Positions 35,219 to 43,494 of a stretch of 64,000 nt of DNA are shown in pieces. Numbering within the stretch: the first letter of the stretch is position 1; the number at the start of each line of letters is the position of its first letter. The position numbers and the translations under genes were made by a program. Below the pieces are notes generated by a model. That model was not told the origin of the DNA and searched no databases. It saw only the letters and a program-made list of their open reading frames with translations. Origin of the DNA: Arenicellales bacterium (GTDB lineage Bacteria > Pseudomonadota > Gammaproteobacteria > Arenicellales > JAHEKD01); contig JANQSD010000011.1 of assembly GCA_028284225.1 (NCBI GenBank), positions 62,001-126,000 of the forward strand, read 5' to 3'.

Positions 35219-36160
35219 GTGTGTATATTACATATTCACAATCGTGTCATTAAAAAATTGTCTGAAAATCTAATAGAGCGAATCAAATCAATTGCTGGCA
35301 ATACGGGTGTAATTCTGCTGTACCATTCGGTTGCTGAAACTATTCCCAATGCTTTAGACAATACTTTACACAATGTCTCACCTGAAGTATTTGCAAAGCA
35401 CTTGCAGCAATTATCAGAGCATTTTAATTTTGTGCCGCTTAAGGAATTTGCCCAGGCTAATGAAAAAAAGGGTTTAGCCACCATTACTTTTGATGATGGT
35501 TACAAAAATGTGTTGGAAAATGCATTACCAATCCTTGAATCTTTAAATTACTCATTTTCGATTTTTCTTAATCCACTAACCTTCACAGGCAAGTTTAATT
35601 GGCGTGATAAGGTACGTTACTTGATCCGTCATGACTTGATTGATGAATTTGAACAGAACTACCAATTTGATTATAAGCAAGGGCGTTTTTATCGTTACAG
35701 CAAGCATCCTAAGAATAATAGTGCAGTTGTGGACCAAGCATTGGATAAATTTTTACGTAACCACAAAATTGATATTTATGGTGATTATCCTTATTTGCAA
35801 CAAACAGAGCTCGTCAATCATCCATTGATCAGCTATGGCAACCATAGCTTCAACCATTATGTGTTAGCATCTTTATCGGCTGAGCAGCAGGAGTTTGAGA
35901 TTAAGGCAGCAAAAAATTCATTAAATGTGTTCAGCAAGCACCAAATAAGTGATAGTTTTTCTGCGCCCTTTGGGGGTTTAGAGGATATCAATACCGAGAC
36001 CGTTAGTATTCTTCAAAGCCTGGATTACAAAGATTTATTAATGAGTCGGCAGCGGTTACAACCAAATCATGCCAATTTAGAAAAAATCAGGGTTCTGGAA
36101 CGTTTTATGCCGCGATCTGACAATATTCTCGGTGAAATTGTAGGCTTATCCGCACATTAA
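35219..36160 (+). CDS. Polysaccharide deacetylase family protein
   Basis: This protein is about 313 residues if a GTG at 35219 is used; the open frame extends leftward into the oppositely read HyuA gene, which cannot be real coding, and no ATG lies in the N-terminal part. A TTG at 35258 is an alternative. The NodB-type motif TITFDDGYKNVLENALPIL begins near residue 86, and SYGNHSFNHYVL near residue 208 gives the H-x3-H metal-binding motif. It is divergent from HyuA. The target, a cell-surface glycan, is not identifiable. Confidence 0.82.
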   Translation: MCILHIHNRVIKKLSENLIERIKSIAGNTGVILLYHSVAETIPNALDNTLHNVSPEVFAKHLQQLSEHFNFVPLKEFAQANEKKGLATITFDDGYKNVLENALPILESLNYSFSIFLNPLTFTGKFNWRDKVRYLIRHDLIDEFEQNYQFDYKQGRFYRYSKHPKNNSAVVDQALDKFLRNHKIDIYGDYPYLQQTELVNHPLISYGNHSFNHYVLASLSAEQQEFEIKAAKNSLNVFSKHQISDSFSAPFGGLEDINTETVSILQSLDYKDLLMSRQRLQPNHANLEKIRVLERFMPRSDNILGEIVGLSAH

Positions 36161-36176
36161 AATTCAACATTCATAA

Positions 36177-36204
36177 TTGAATATAGCGGCTACATGAATA
36201 TAAT
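36177..36204 (+). promoter_or_regulatory. Sigma-70-like promoter for the OmpA-family gene
   Basis: TTGAAT at 36177-36182 and TATAAT at 36199-36204 with 16-bp spacing precede the OmpA-family gene, leaving a 5' leader of about 50 bases. A GAGGAA ribosome-binding sequence lies near 36246. Confidence 0.5.
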
Positions 36205-36263
36205 GTACGGGTAGGTTTTGTGGTTAGATCAATTTTTAATTAGCTTGAGGAATACCTAATATC

Positions 36264-36782
36264 ATGGATATAAAACAATTAAAGAATCTCGCAGCGGTTT
36301 CAGCGTTCGCAATTATACTGGGTGGCTGTGCGGGTGCAAAAACCTTAACAGCTCCAGTCGGTGACGGCGATGACGATGGCGACGGTGTATTAAACAGTTT
36401 GGATGAATGTCCAAATACACCTGCAGGAGCAGAGGTTGATAGTCGTGGCTGTGAAATCCACGCTGCACTAGATGCCACTCATTTTGCATTTGATTCGGCT
36501 GAATTAACCGGTGAAGCGCAAGCTTATTTATCCAGCATTGCAGCTTCTCTGGTAGGCAAGAGTTTAACTGCTCATGGTCATACTGACTCCATTGGCACAG
36601 ATGCATACAACATGGGTCTATCTGAGGACCGTGCTCAATCCGTTGCTGATTACCTGGGTTCTCAGGGCGTAACGGGTGTTAACACTGTTGGACATGGCGA
36701 AAGCGATCCAATCGCCTCAAACGATACGGCTGAAGGTCGTGCGATGAACCGACGCGTGGAAATCACTACAGCTGCTGAATAA
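36264..36782 (+). CDS. OmpA family lipoprotein
   Basis: This 172-residue envelope protein has a signal peptide with lipobox LGGC (Cys22). A calcium-binding type-3 thrombospondin-like repeat (DGDDDGDGVLNSLDECPNTP) follows near residue 38. The C-terminal OmpA/MotB domain has FAFDSAELTGEA near residue 74, HGHTDSIGTDAYN near residue 111 and a terminal MNRRVEITTAAE; this domain binds peptidoglycan. It probably anchors the outer membrane to the wall. A good promoter lies upstream and a strong terminator directly after, so it is monocistronic. Confidence 0.93.
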   Translation: MDIKQLKNLAAVSAFAIILGGCAGAKTLTAPVGDGDDDGDGVLNSLDECPNTPAGAEVDSRGCEIHAALDATHFAFDSAELTGEAQAYLSSIAASLVGKSLTAHGHTDSIGTDAYNMGLSEDRAQSVADYLGSQGVTGVNTVGHGESDPIASNDTAEGRAMNRRVEITTAAE

Positions 36783-36800
36783 GTAGTAGTTAGTTTTATA

Positions 36801-36836
36801 AAAGCCGAACCTGCGTAGGTAGGTTCGGCTTTTTTT
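36801..36836 (+). terminator. Rho-independent terminator of the OmpA-family gene
   Basis: AAAGCCGAACCT and AGGTTCGGCTTT form a long GC-rich stem around an 8-nt loop, followed by a T run. It lies 18 bases after the OmpA-family stop and marks the end of that transcript, which also argues that the next gene starts beyond it. Confidence 0.93.
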
Positions 36837-36876
36837 GTTTGTGTCTGCGTACTCTGTGATATTGAAAGGACCTGCT

Positions 36877-37512
36877 TTGAAGCCGCTAATTTTTATTCAC
36901 GGCTTTTTACTTTCCGGCTGGATTTTTTACCGCATGGAGAAATATTTTGTGGCCAGGGGTTATCAGTGTTTACGTTTCAATTATCCAACCCGAACGAAAA
37001 GCATTAAGCAGAGTAGCGAATTATTGCACCAATGGTTAATCGACAATGAGATCACTCACGCAGATTTTATTTGCCACAGTATGGGAGGTTTGGTGTGCCA
37101 ATCGTATTTTGAAAAGCATTATGATTCAAAGGACTACAGTAACGTGGTTTGTTTAGGTTCTCCACTTCAAGGTTCTTGGGTAGCGCAGAAATTAGGTCGT
37201 CGTAAATCCGGGGCCAAACTTCTAGGCGTGCAGACGGATTCACAACTGGCTACCGGAAATGGAGCCTGGCCTGATAATTCTAGTCTTGGTGTAATTGCTG
37301 GAAGTAAGAATATCGGGGTAGGGCGATTAGTTGGCTTGCCGGCTAATCAACCGGGGGATGGCACAATATTAGTTAATGAAACTAGAATTGCAGGTACCAG
37401 CGATCATATAATTCTGCCTGTAACCCATTCTCAGATGACTTTTTCAAACTTAGTAGCTGAACAGGCTGAACATTTTATGAAACATAAACGGTTTAATCAC
37501 CATAATGACTGA
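36877..37512 (+). CDS. Alpha/beta hydrolase (lipase-like), first of a pair
   Basis: This 211-residue hydrolase is placed at a TTG start at 36877, set by a good AAGGA site six bases upstream; a longer frame would begin inside the preceding terminator. KPLIFIHGFLLSGWIF opens the fold, and ICHSMGGLVCQSYF near residue 66 is the nucleophile elbow with cysteine in place of the usual first glycine. A DHIILPVTHSQM segment near the end supplies the histidine. It resembles small membrane-associated lipases. It overlaps the next hydrolase gene by 8 bp. Confidence 0.78.
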   Translation: MKPLIFIHGFLLSGWIFYRMEKYFVARGYQCLRFNYPTRTKSIKQSSELLHQWLIDNEITHADFICHSMGGLVCQSYFEKHYDSKDYSNVVCLGSPLQGSWVAQKLGRRKSGAKLLGVQTDSQLATGNGAWPDNSSLGVIAGSKNIGVGRLVGLPANQPGDGTILVNETRIAGTSDHIILPVTHSQMTFSNLVAEQAEHFMKHKRFNHHND

Positions 37513-38260
37513 AGTTGATACAATCACATCAAGTATCGGACATAAACTCGCCTATAACATCACTAGTGGTAAAGATCCAGTGGTTGTTTTCCTTCCCGGT
37601 TACAAATCCGATATGTCCGGTACCAAAGCAACAATGTTAAGTGAATATTGCCAATCAATTGGACAATCCTGCCTGCTGTTCGATTATTCGGGACATGGTA
37701 TTTCGCAAGGAGAATTTATTGATGGCAGTATTGGCCGCTGGGCACAAGATTCGGTGGACGTTATTCGGCAAGTCGTCGGGAAGCGTCGGGTGATTTTAGT
37801 GGGTTCCAGCATGGGCGGGTGGATTATGCTTTTAACCGCATTAAAACTTGAAACACAAGTTGCCGCAATACTGGGTATCGCCGTTGCGCCGGATTTTACT
37901 GAGGATTTGATGTGGCGTGATTTCGACGAACAGCAAAAAGCCGAGCTGGAAAGCAAAGGTGTTATTTACCTGCCTTCAGAATATGATGACCCTTTGCCGG
38001 TCACTTACCAGGCTATTCTGGATGGGCGTGAAAATTTGTTACTCCGAGATGAAATTAACATAAGCTGCCCGGCTCGTTTTATTCATGGCATGTGTGATGC
38101 CGATGTTCCATGGGAGGTATCGTTAAAAACCTTGAATAAACTCAAATCAGCTGATGTAGAGCTTCGATTGCTCAAAGATGGTGATCATCGTTTATCCAAC
38201 GATGATCAGTTATTTATCATTCGCCAAATGTTAAAAGATTTAATTGACAAGATCAGTTAA
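37505..38260 (+). CDS. Alpha/beta hydrolase, second of a pair
   Basis: This 251-residue serine hydrolase has VVFLPGYKSDMSGTKA near residue 22 (the family's oxyanion loop), FDYSGHG near residue 58, the nucleophile elbow ILVGSSMGGWIM near residue 97, and RLLKDGDHRLSNDDQL near the end with catalytic histidine. The pattern fits the ABHD10-like/palmitoyl-thioesterase branch. It overlaps the preceding hydrolase gene by 8 bp, so the two are co-translated. Its end overlaps the convergent GMC gene by four bases. Confidence 0.85.
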   Translation: MTEVDTITSSIGHKLAYNITSGKDPVVVFLPGYKSDMSGTKATMLSEYCQSIGQSCLLFDYSGHGISQGEFIDGSIGRWAQDSVDVIRQVVGKRRVILVGSSMGGWIMLLTALKLETQVAAILGIAVAPDFTEDLMWRDFDEQQKAELESKGVIYLPSEYDDPLPVTYQAILDGRENLLLRDEINISCPARFIHGMCDADVPWEVSLKTLNKLKSADVELRLLKDGDHRLSNDDQLFIIRQMLKDLIDKIS

Positions 38261-39828
38261 ATCGCCTTTTGGGACATTTGTTCAGCTATGTAGTCCGCCT
38301 GCCTTAGTGCCAGCGTGACAATTGTTAAAGTTGGGTTCTCTGCGCCTCCAGTTGTAAACTGGCTGCCGTCTGAGACAAACAAGTTAGCAATATCATGACT
38401 TTGCCCCCACTTATTAACCACTCCTTGCTCGGGCTTTTCACTCATGCGATTTGTGCCGAGATTGTGAGTTGAAGGATAAGGCGGGGTAGGATAAGTCTGT
38501 GTAGCACCTACTGCATTATAAACTGCTGAACCTTGTTGATAAGCATGATTACGCATAGCTATATCATTGGCATGATCATCAAAGTGTACATTTGGCACAG
38601 CAAGCCCATATTGATCTTTTTCACTGTCATGTAAAGTGATGGCATTTGACTCCTGGGGCATGTCTTCGCCGACTAACCACATGCCGGCCATGTTTTCATA
38701 CATATCCATTGCAGCAGTGAACTCACGTCCCCACGCGCCAGGATTTAAGAAGGCGGCCATGAACGGAACACCCAGTGCCAGAGTTTCCATTTCATAACCG
38801 CCTACGAAACCTCTTGCTGGATCGTTAACCGATTCATCAGTGATGATTCCAGCCATGGTAGTACCGCGATACATACGTACAGGTTTATCAAAAACGGCGT
38901 AAACGCTGCCTGTCATGTGGCGCATATAGTTTTTTCCGACCTGACCTGAGGAGTTAGCAAGTCCGTCCGGGAAAAGGCTACTGGCAGAGTTTAATAACAA
39001 CCTGGGTGATTCAATAGAATTCCCCGCCACACAGACAGCGCGTGCTTTTTGTCGTTGCTGATTACCATCTTTGTCGGCATAAACAACAGCATTAACTTTG
39101 CCGCTATCATCATGTTCAATCATTAATACCTGGCTGTTGGGTCGAACTTCCAGCTTTCCGGTTTGCTCTCCTTTGGGGATTTCGGCATAAAGCGTCGACC
39201 ACTTGGCGCCGAATTTACAGCCTTGGAAACAAAACCCAACCTGGCTGCAAGCGGGTCTACCGTCTCTGGAAGCGGAATTAATAGCCATACGGCCGGTATG
39301 GCAATTTTTATAACCCAGTTTGTCGGCTCCCGCTTTCATGACCTTGAAATTATTATTACCCGGTAAACCTTCAATACCATGGGTACGGGTAACGCCCATT
39401 CTATCTTCTGCTTTATCGTAATAAGGTTCCAATTCTGCCAGTGTTAACGGCCAGTCCAGCAGGCTGGCACCGTCAATGTCCCCGTAAGTTGTTTTGGCTT
39501 TGAATTCATAGTCCTGAAATCGAAGTGATGCGCCGGCCCAATGCACAGTTGAGCCGCCTACAGCCTTAACAATCCAGGCTGGGAGCCCGGAAAAATCGTT
39601 AGCTACTCGCCAGCTACCGGAAGTGGTGCGCTTATCGAGCCAGGAGATTTTGCCAAAATTGCCCCATTCGTCATTCTCAAAGTCATCAATTTCATGGCGG
39701 CCGCCTGCTTCCAGAATGACTGTGTCGATACCTTTTAACGCAAGTTCAGTACCCAATGTGCCGCCACCTGCACCTGAACCAATCACTACAACAACAGAAT
39801 CATCATTTAAATCATATTGCTTTGCCAT
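38257..39828 (-). CDS. GMC family oxidoreductase
   Basis: This flavoprotein of about 523 residues belongs to the GMC family, with the FAD motif VVVIGSGAGGGTLGTELA near residue 10 and the C-terminal NLFVSDGSQFTTGGAENPTLTIVTLALRQ with the active-site Asn-Pro. The start at 39828 is favoured over the ATG six bases upstream because a GGAGG site lies eight bases before it. The gene encoding a Tat-exported gluconate 2-dehydrogenase subunit 3-like protein lies just upstream, so the pair is likely a periplasmic sugar or alcohol dehydrogenase. A partner cytochrome is not adjacent. Confidence 0.9.
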   Translation of the reverse strand: MAKQYDLNDDSVVVVIGSGAGGGTLGTELALKGIDTVILEAGGRHEIDDFENDEWGNFGKISWLDKRTTSGSWRVANDFSGLPAWIVKAVGGSTVHWAGASLRFQDYEFKAKTTYGDIDGASLLDWPLTLAELEPYYDKAEDRMGVTRTHGIEGLPGNNNFKVMKAGADKLGYKNCHTGRMAINSASRDGRPACSQVGFCFQGCKFGAKWSTLYAEIPKGEQTGKLEVRPNSQVLMIEHDDSGKVNAVVYADKDGNQQRQKARAVCVAGNSIESPRLLLNSASSLFPDGLANSSGQVGKNYMRHMTGSVYAVFDKPVRMYRGTTMAGIITDESVNDPARGFVGGYEMETLALGVPFMAAFLNPGAWGREFTAAMDMYENMAGMWLVGEDMPQESNAITLHDSEKDQYGLAVPNVHFDDHANDIAMRNHAYQQGSAVYNAVGATQTYPTPPYPSTHNLGTNRMSEKPEQGVVNKWGQSHDIANLFVSDGSQFTTGGAENPTLTIVTLALRQADYIAEQMSQKAI

Positions 39829-39840
39829 TTGCATTACCTC

Positions 39841-40371
39841 CTATAGCCATTCCAGGTCATTAAAGCCACGTTCAATGTACCCGCCCTTGGAAAATGATTC
39901 GCCTTCATAGCCCAGCATTGCCCAGACATCATGATTGTTGTAAATACTGACGACTAAATCCCCGCGCAGTTTTTGAAATAATGGCCCGGATTCAACTTGC
40001 TTGAGTAAAGCATTGCGGTCAGATTCCCAACCAACGTTAATGTAGTCTGCATCGAAACCATTGTTGGCTAACTGATTTAATTCACTTATGCCGTCCTCGA
40101 TTATGCCTTTTAATGCTTCGTCATCGACGGCAGCATCATCATATCCTTTAACCGCGACAGCATAAATTTTGTCGGCAAACCGGTCATGTGGAAAAATATC
40201 CCTGGCCATTTGAATCAGTGTTTGCATGCTTTCAGGCTTAAGGGCTTTTGTTTCCAGTCCCCAGGCTTCTTGTTGATTGATTAATGCGCCACCGACGATT
40301 ACCAAAGCTGCAGCGCTGCTGGTTTGTAAAAACCGCCTGCGCGAAAAATTCATATTTGGTATTGTGTTCAT
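39841..40371 (-). CDS. Gluconate 2-dehydrogenase subunit 3-like protein, Tat signal
   Basis: This 176-residue protein has a twin-arginine signal (SRRRFLQTSSAAALVIVGGA) and otherwise matches the small subunit of gluconate 2-dehydrogenase-type enzymes. The start ATG at 40371 has AGGAG five bases upstream; the longer frame begins at an unlikely TTG. It probably carries its GMC partner, encoded 12 bp downstream, across the membrane by hitch-hiking. The substrate is unknown. It immediately follows the VOC protein gene on this strand. Confidence 0.85.
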   Translation of the reverse strand: MNTIPNMNFSRRRFLQTSSAAALVIVGGALINQQEAWGLETKALKPESMQTLIQMARDIFPHDRFADKIYAVAVKGYDDAAVDDEALKGIIEDGISELNQLANNGFDADYINVGWESDRNALLKQVESGPLFQKLRGDLVVSIYNNHDVWAMLGYEGESFSKGGYIERGFNDLEWL

Positions 40372-40395
40372 AGTAACTCCTGATACTGTGTTCAA

Positions 40396-40773
40396 TTATT
40401 GATAACGGCCATGTTTTTGTAGCACTTCAATCTTGTAACCATCCGGGTCCTGGATGAAAAAAAACTTGGCTAATAATTCCTGGCCGCGAAAAAATTCTTT
40501 TATGTCGGTTGGACTCAAATTCGCAGCTTGCATACGTGAGTGTTCTTGCTCTATGTCATCTACAATAACGGCGATATGGCCGTAGCCAGAACCTAAATCG
40601 TAAGCTTCTGTTTGAGTCTTATTAATCGTGAGTTCGACTTCGAAATCCGCTTGCTCGTTGCGAAGATAAACAAGTGTAAAGTCATCAAAGTCTAAGCGTG
40701 TGGCAACATCAAGATCCAAGGCTAATTTGTAGAAATCAACCGATCTTTGTTCGTCCAGAACACGAACCATCAT
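40396..40773 (-). CDS. VOC family protein, glyoxalase I-like
   Basis: This 125-residue protein has the vicinal-oxygen-chelate layout of glyoxalase I: MVRVLDEQRSVDFYKLALDLDV at the start, GYGHIAVIVDD near residue 64 and FFIQDPDGYKIEVLQ near residue 104. Possible metal ligands are His66 and Glu115 or nearby. The N terminus lacks the histidine-bearing residues that usually precede the first strand: an in-frame extension has that sequence but no start codon. The gene precedes the Tat/GMC pair in the same orientation. Methylglyoxal detoxification is possible. Confidence 0.8.
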   Translation of the reverse strand: MMVRVLDEQRSVDFYKLALDLDVATRLDFDDFTLVYLRNEQADFEVELTINKTQTEAYDLGSGYGHIAVIVDDIEQEHSRMQAANLSPTDIKEFFRGQELLAKFFFIQDPDGYKIEVLQKHGRYQ

Positions 40774-40956
40774 GTGTATGAGTTTTGCTATGATGCGATC
40801 CGACTTTTGGTGTAATAAAAATATTAACCAAGTTGAATCATAATAGGGTAGTACAGTATTACTACACTAAGCAGAGCGAGTTAGAGTTGCTATTAAGCTG
40901 ATTTACAGGTTTTTAGTATGAAGCTACTAATTGAGCTTATTGAAATTAGTCTGGGT

Positions 40957-41325
40957 TTATACTGCTAACCTTCGTTCCAGGCCCATGTCGTTTTCTTTAG
41001 AGGCTGCTAAGGAAGAAATAGAATTCGCTTCTTGTTTAAGCTGCTTTGTCGCATCATCATTATTTTTAATATGATTTAGATAGTTAATGCAACCACACCT
41101 CAACAGGGATGCAAAATTATAAACTTCACCGTGTAAATGGAGTACTTCGTTGTATAGCTGCGATAAAAATTGCGCTAAGGTCATCTCCTGTGTTTGAGCA
41201 GATTCTTCCAGGATATGCCAGAACATAGTCTCAAGCCGGATGCTGGTGACATGGCCTTGGATTCTAATAGAGCGTGATTGATAGTCATATTCTTCTCTTG
41301 GGATCGAGGCGAAAATCTGGCACAT
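40957..41325 (-). CDS. Ribbon-helix-helix domain protein
   Basis: This 122-residue protein begins MCQIFASIPREEYDYQSRSIRI and continues with a VTSIRLETMFWHILEESAQTQEMTLAQFLSQL segment, the pattern of the ribbon-helix-helix family seen as small DNA-binding or arylsulfate-linked proteins. The tail is helical and charged with cysteines LLRCGC. A strong GAGGAG site precedes the ATG. It is divergent from the TRAP transporter genes across 239 bp and could be their regulator; that is inference from position only. Confidence 0.75.
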   Translation of the reverse strand: MCQIFASIPREEYDYQSRSIRIQGHVTSIRLETMFWHILEESAQTQEMTLAQFLSQLYNEVLHLHGEVYNFASLLRCGCINYLNHIKNNDDATKQLKQEANSISSLAASKENDMGLERRLAV

Positions 41326-41482
41326 GGTTGTCTCCTCTATAGCTGGTGTTAGTGTGAAATTGCAGCAACATCATAGCGCATCGGCTTGAAAAAGTTAACA
41401 GAGTTAGCAAACAACATGTAAAGATCTATGTAATTGTTTGTAAATATAGGGCTTTTAGGTTTTCGGTAGGAGAGGGGATATT

Positions 41483-41545
41483 ATGGTAACATCTATTGCC
41501 AGCTTAATCCGCCGATTAGGTAACGGCGGGTATTATTTAACGTAA
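41483..41545 (+). CDS. Possible 20-codon leader peptide before the TRAP operon
   Basis: An ATG with a good AGGAGAGGGG site starts a 20-codon frame (MVTSIASLIRR...) that ends 19 bases before the GTG of the TRAP binding-protein gene. A hairpin of CCGCC and GGCGG lies within it (41509-41528). The arrangement fits a leader peptide that tunes translation or transcription of the operon, but such a short frame may be chance. Confidence 0.3.
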   Translation: MVTSIASLIRRLGNGGYYLT

Positions 41546-41564
41546 TAGAAATAGGAGTTTAATA

Positions 41565-42647
41565 GTGGAACGTCGTGATTTCATGAAAAAGGCAGCCATA
41601 GGCGCTGCGGCAGCTGGAACAATCAGTGCTCCGGCAATTGCTCAAGATAAAACTAAATTAACCATGGTGACCTCGTGGGGACGTGGTTTAGCAGGGGTAT
41701 TTGATGCGGCTCAACGTGTGGCGGATAATGTAAATGCCATGTCGGGCGGTAGCCTTGAGATTGAAATTAAAGCAGCCGGTGAGTTGGTTGGTGCTTTTGA
41801 GGTGTTCGATGCCGTGTCTTCAGGTCAGGCTGATATGTATCATGCAGCGCAATATTATTTTGTCGGGCAGCATCCGGGTTTTGGTTTTTTTACGGCTGTA
41901 CCGTTTGGCATGACTCCAACCGAGATTAACAACTGGTATTACCATATGGGTGGCCGCGAACTGCACGATGAGTTGGCGGCAGAATTCGGCATGCGCGGCT
42001 TTTTGGCAGGTAACACAGGTTTACAGGCTGGTGGCTGGTTTAATAAAGAGATTAACTCACCTGAGGATTTTCAGGGCCTGAAATTCAGAATGCCGGGATT
42101 AGGCGGCAAAGCGTTATCTAACTTAGGGGCCTCGGTACAAAATATCCCGGGTGCTGAAGTGTATCAGGCGCTTTCAACCGGCGCGATTGACGGTACAGAG
42201 TGGATTGGTCCGTGGGCAGATGAAAAGGCTGGTTTCCAGGAAATCACTAAAATTTACTACACTGCCGGTTTCCATGAGCCGGGTGCTGCATTAATGACTG
42301 TTATTAATAACGATGTTTTCGATAGCTTAAGTGCAGAGCATCAGAAAATTATTGAGTGTGCGAGTGCAGAAGCCAATGTTTGGAATCTATCACAATACCT
42401 TGCTAACAATGGTGATTCGTTGCAACGTCTGGTTAATGACAACGGAGTGACACTCAAGCAATTTGGCGATGATGTTTGGGATGCATTTGGTACTGCATCA
42501 CAGCAGGTTTTTGACGAGAACATGGATGATCCAATGTTCAAAAAGATTTATGATTCATTCCTTGATTCAATGAAGAAAAGCGCAGGTTGGATTAGTCAAT
42601 CTGAAAGTGCTTATGCGGCACAACGCAACCGTATTTTAGGGGTTTAA
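41565..42647 (+). CDS. TRAP transporter substrate-binding protein
   Basis: This 360-residue periplasmic receptor is of the DctP family. A twin-arginine-like signal peptide (MERRDFMKKAAIG, cleaved around AIAQ) leads to the mature protein, with the landmark KFRMPGLGGKALSNLG near residue 178 that includes the conserved carboxylate-binding arginine. The GAIDGTEWIGPWADEKAG segment near residue 205 resembles the alpha-keto acid (TakP-like) branch. A GTG start has AGGAG seven bases upstream. A hairpin after the gene probably keeps its mRNA in excess over the permease genes. Substrate is likely an organic acid, not certain. Confidence 0.92.
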   Translation: MERRDFMKKAAIGAAAAGTISAPAIAQDKTKLTMVTSWGRGLAGVFDAAQRVADNVNAMSGGSLEIEIKAAGELVGAFEVFDAVSSGQADMYHAAQYYFVGQHPGFGFFTAVPFGMTPTEINNWYYHMGGRELHDELAAEFGMRGFLAGNTGLQAGGWFNKEINSPEDFQGLKFRMPGLGGKALSNLGASVQNIPGAEVYQALSTGAIDGTEWIGPWADEKAGFQEITKIYYTAGFHEPGAALMTVINNDVFDSLSAEHQKIIECASAEANVWNLSQYLANNGDSLQRLVNDNGVTLKQFGDDVWDAFGTASQQVFDENMDDPMFKKIYDSFLDSMKKSAGWISQSESAYAAQRNRILGV

Positions 42648-42676
42648 ACTCCAAATATCTCTTAAATAAATATACC

Positions 42677-42703
42677 ATGCCGGGGTGATTCTCACTCCGG
42701 CAT
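42677..42703 (+). promoter_or_regulatory. Intercistronic hairpin, TRAP binding protein to small permease
   Basis: ATGCCGG(GG)TGA and TCA(CT)CCGGCAT pair around a short loop. No T run follows, so it probably blocks 3' decay of the binding-protein message rather than ending transcription, in line with the need for more receptor than permease. Confidence 0.65.
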
Positions 42704-42720
42704 CTGTTTAAGGTTTTTGT

Positions 42721-43485
42721 GTGGATAGCGAAAGCATCTGGTCAAATAAAGAATTCTGGAGTGCCTTTATTCGTTATGGGGCCTCTAAAGAGCTGCTGTA
42801 TATTGTTATCGGTACGACTCTGCTGTTGCTTTTTTGGGGTTTATTCAAGCCCCGTCGATTAGGTTGTGTCGCTGATATTATCGATAATAGTGTTTCGCGT
42901 ATAGGCAAGATCATAGCCTGGTTAGCGCTGCTAATGGTGTTGCAGCAAGTGCTGGTGGTATTTATGCAGGCAATTTTCAAGCAGTCGAGCATGAGCCTGG
43001 GGCCGTTTTTACCCAGTTTTGGTGCCACACCACAGTGGTTTTCTGAAGAACTGCGATTATTTAACGCTTTGTTAATCGTACTGGGTACAGGATATACCAT
43101 GGTAGAAGGTGGGCATGTGCGCGTTGATTTGATCTATGGCGGATTAACACATCGAACAAAACGTCTACTGGACTTGATTGGTGCCTGCCTATTTTTAGTG
43201 CCATTTACCATTGTACTGTGGTATTTCAGCTGGTTTTATATGTGGCGCTCGATTTCAAACTCAGGTGTCAATTTGGCCCGCGATATCATCAAGTTTCGTT
43301 CCTGGAAACTAGAGTTTTCCTCTAATCCATCCGGATTCGATCACGTTTATTTGTTTAAGATTCTGATTCCGATTTTTGCATTAATCATGTTTTTGCAAGC
43401 GCTATCAATTATCTATCGATCTGTTGCAGCATTACGTGACAGGGAGTATCTGGAATCTTTACCCGAACCCTCTTCGGGGCATTAG
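42721..43485 (+). CDS. TRAP transporter small permease (DctQ)
   Basis: This 254-residue inner-membrane protein has the four-helix DctQ layout, with the conserved motif VEGGHVRVDLIYGGL near residue 130 in the loop. It is longer than a typical DctQ (about 170), with extra N- and C-terminal sequence. The start codon is GTG. It lies 73 bp after the binding-protein gene and is followed nine bases later by the large-permease gene, so it is one operon. Confidence 0.9.
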   Translation: MDSESIWSNKEFWSAFIRYGASKELLYIVIGTTLLLLFWGLFKPRRLGCVADIIDNSVSRIGKIIAWLALLMVLQQVLVVFMQAIFKQSSMSLGPFLPSFGATPQWFSEELRLFNALLIVLGTGYTMVEGGHVRVDLIYGGLTHRTKRLLDLIGACLFLVPFTIVLWYFSWFYMWRSISNSGVNLARDIIKFRSWKLEFSSNPSGFDHVYLFKILIPIFALIMFLQALSIIYRSVAALRDREYLESLPEPSSGH

Positions 43486-43494
43486 GGGTAGCAC

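Noticed and set aside
36835..36876. Longer start for the first lipase-like gene
   Set aside because: The frame begins in the OmpA-family terminator; the TTG at 36877 has a good ribosome-binding site.
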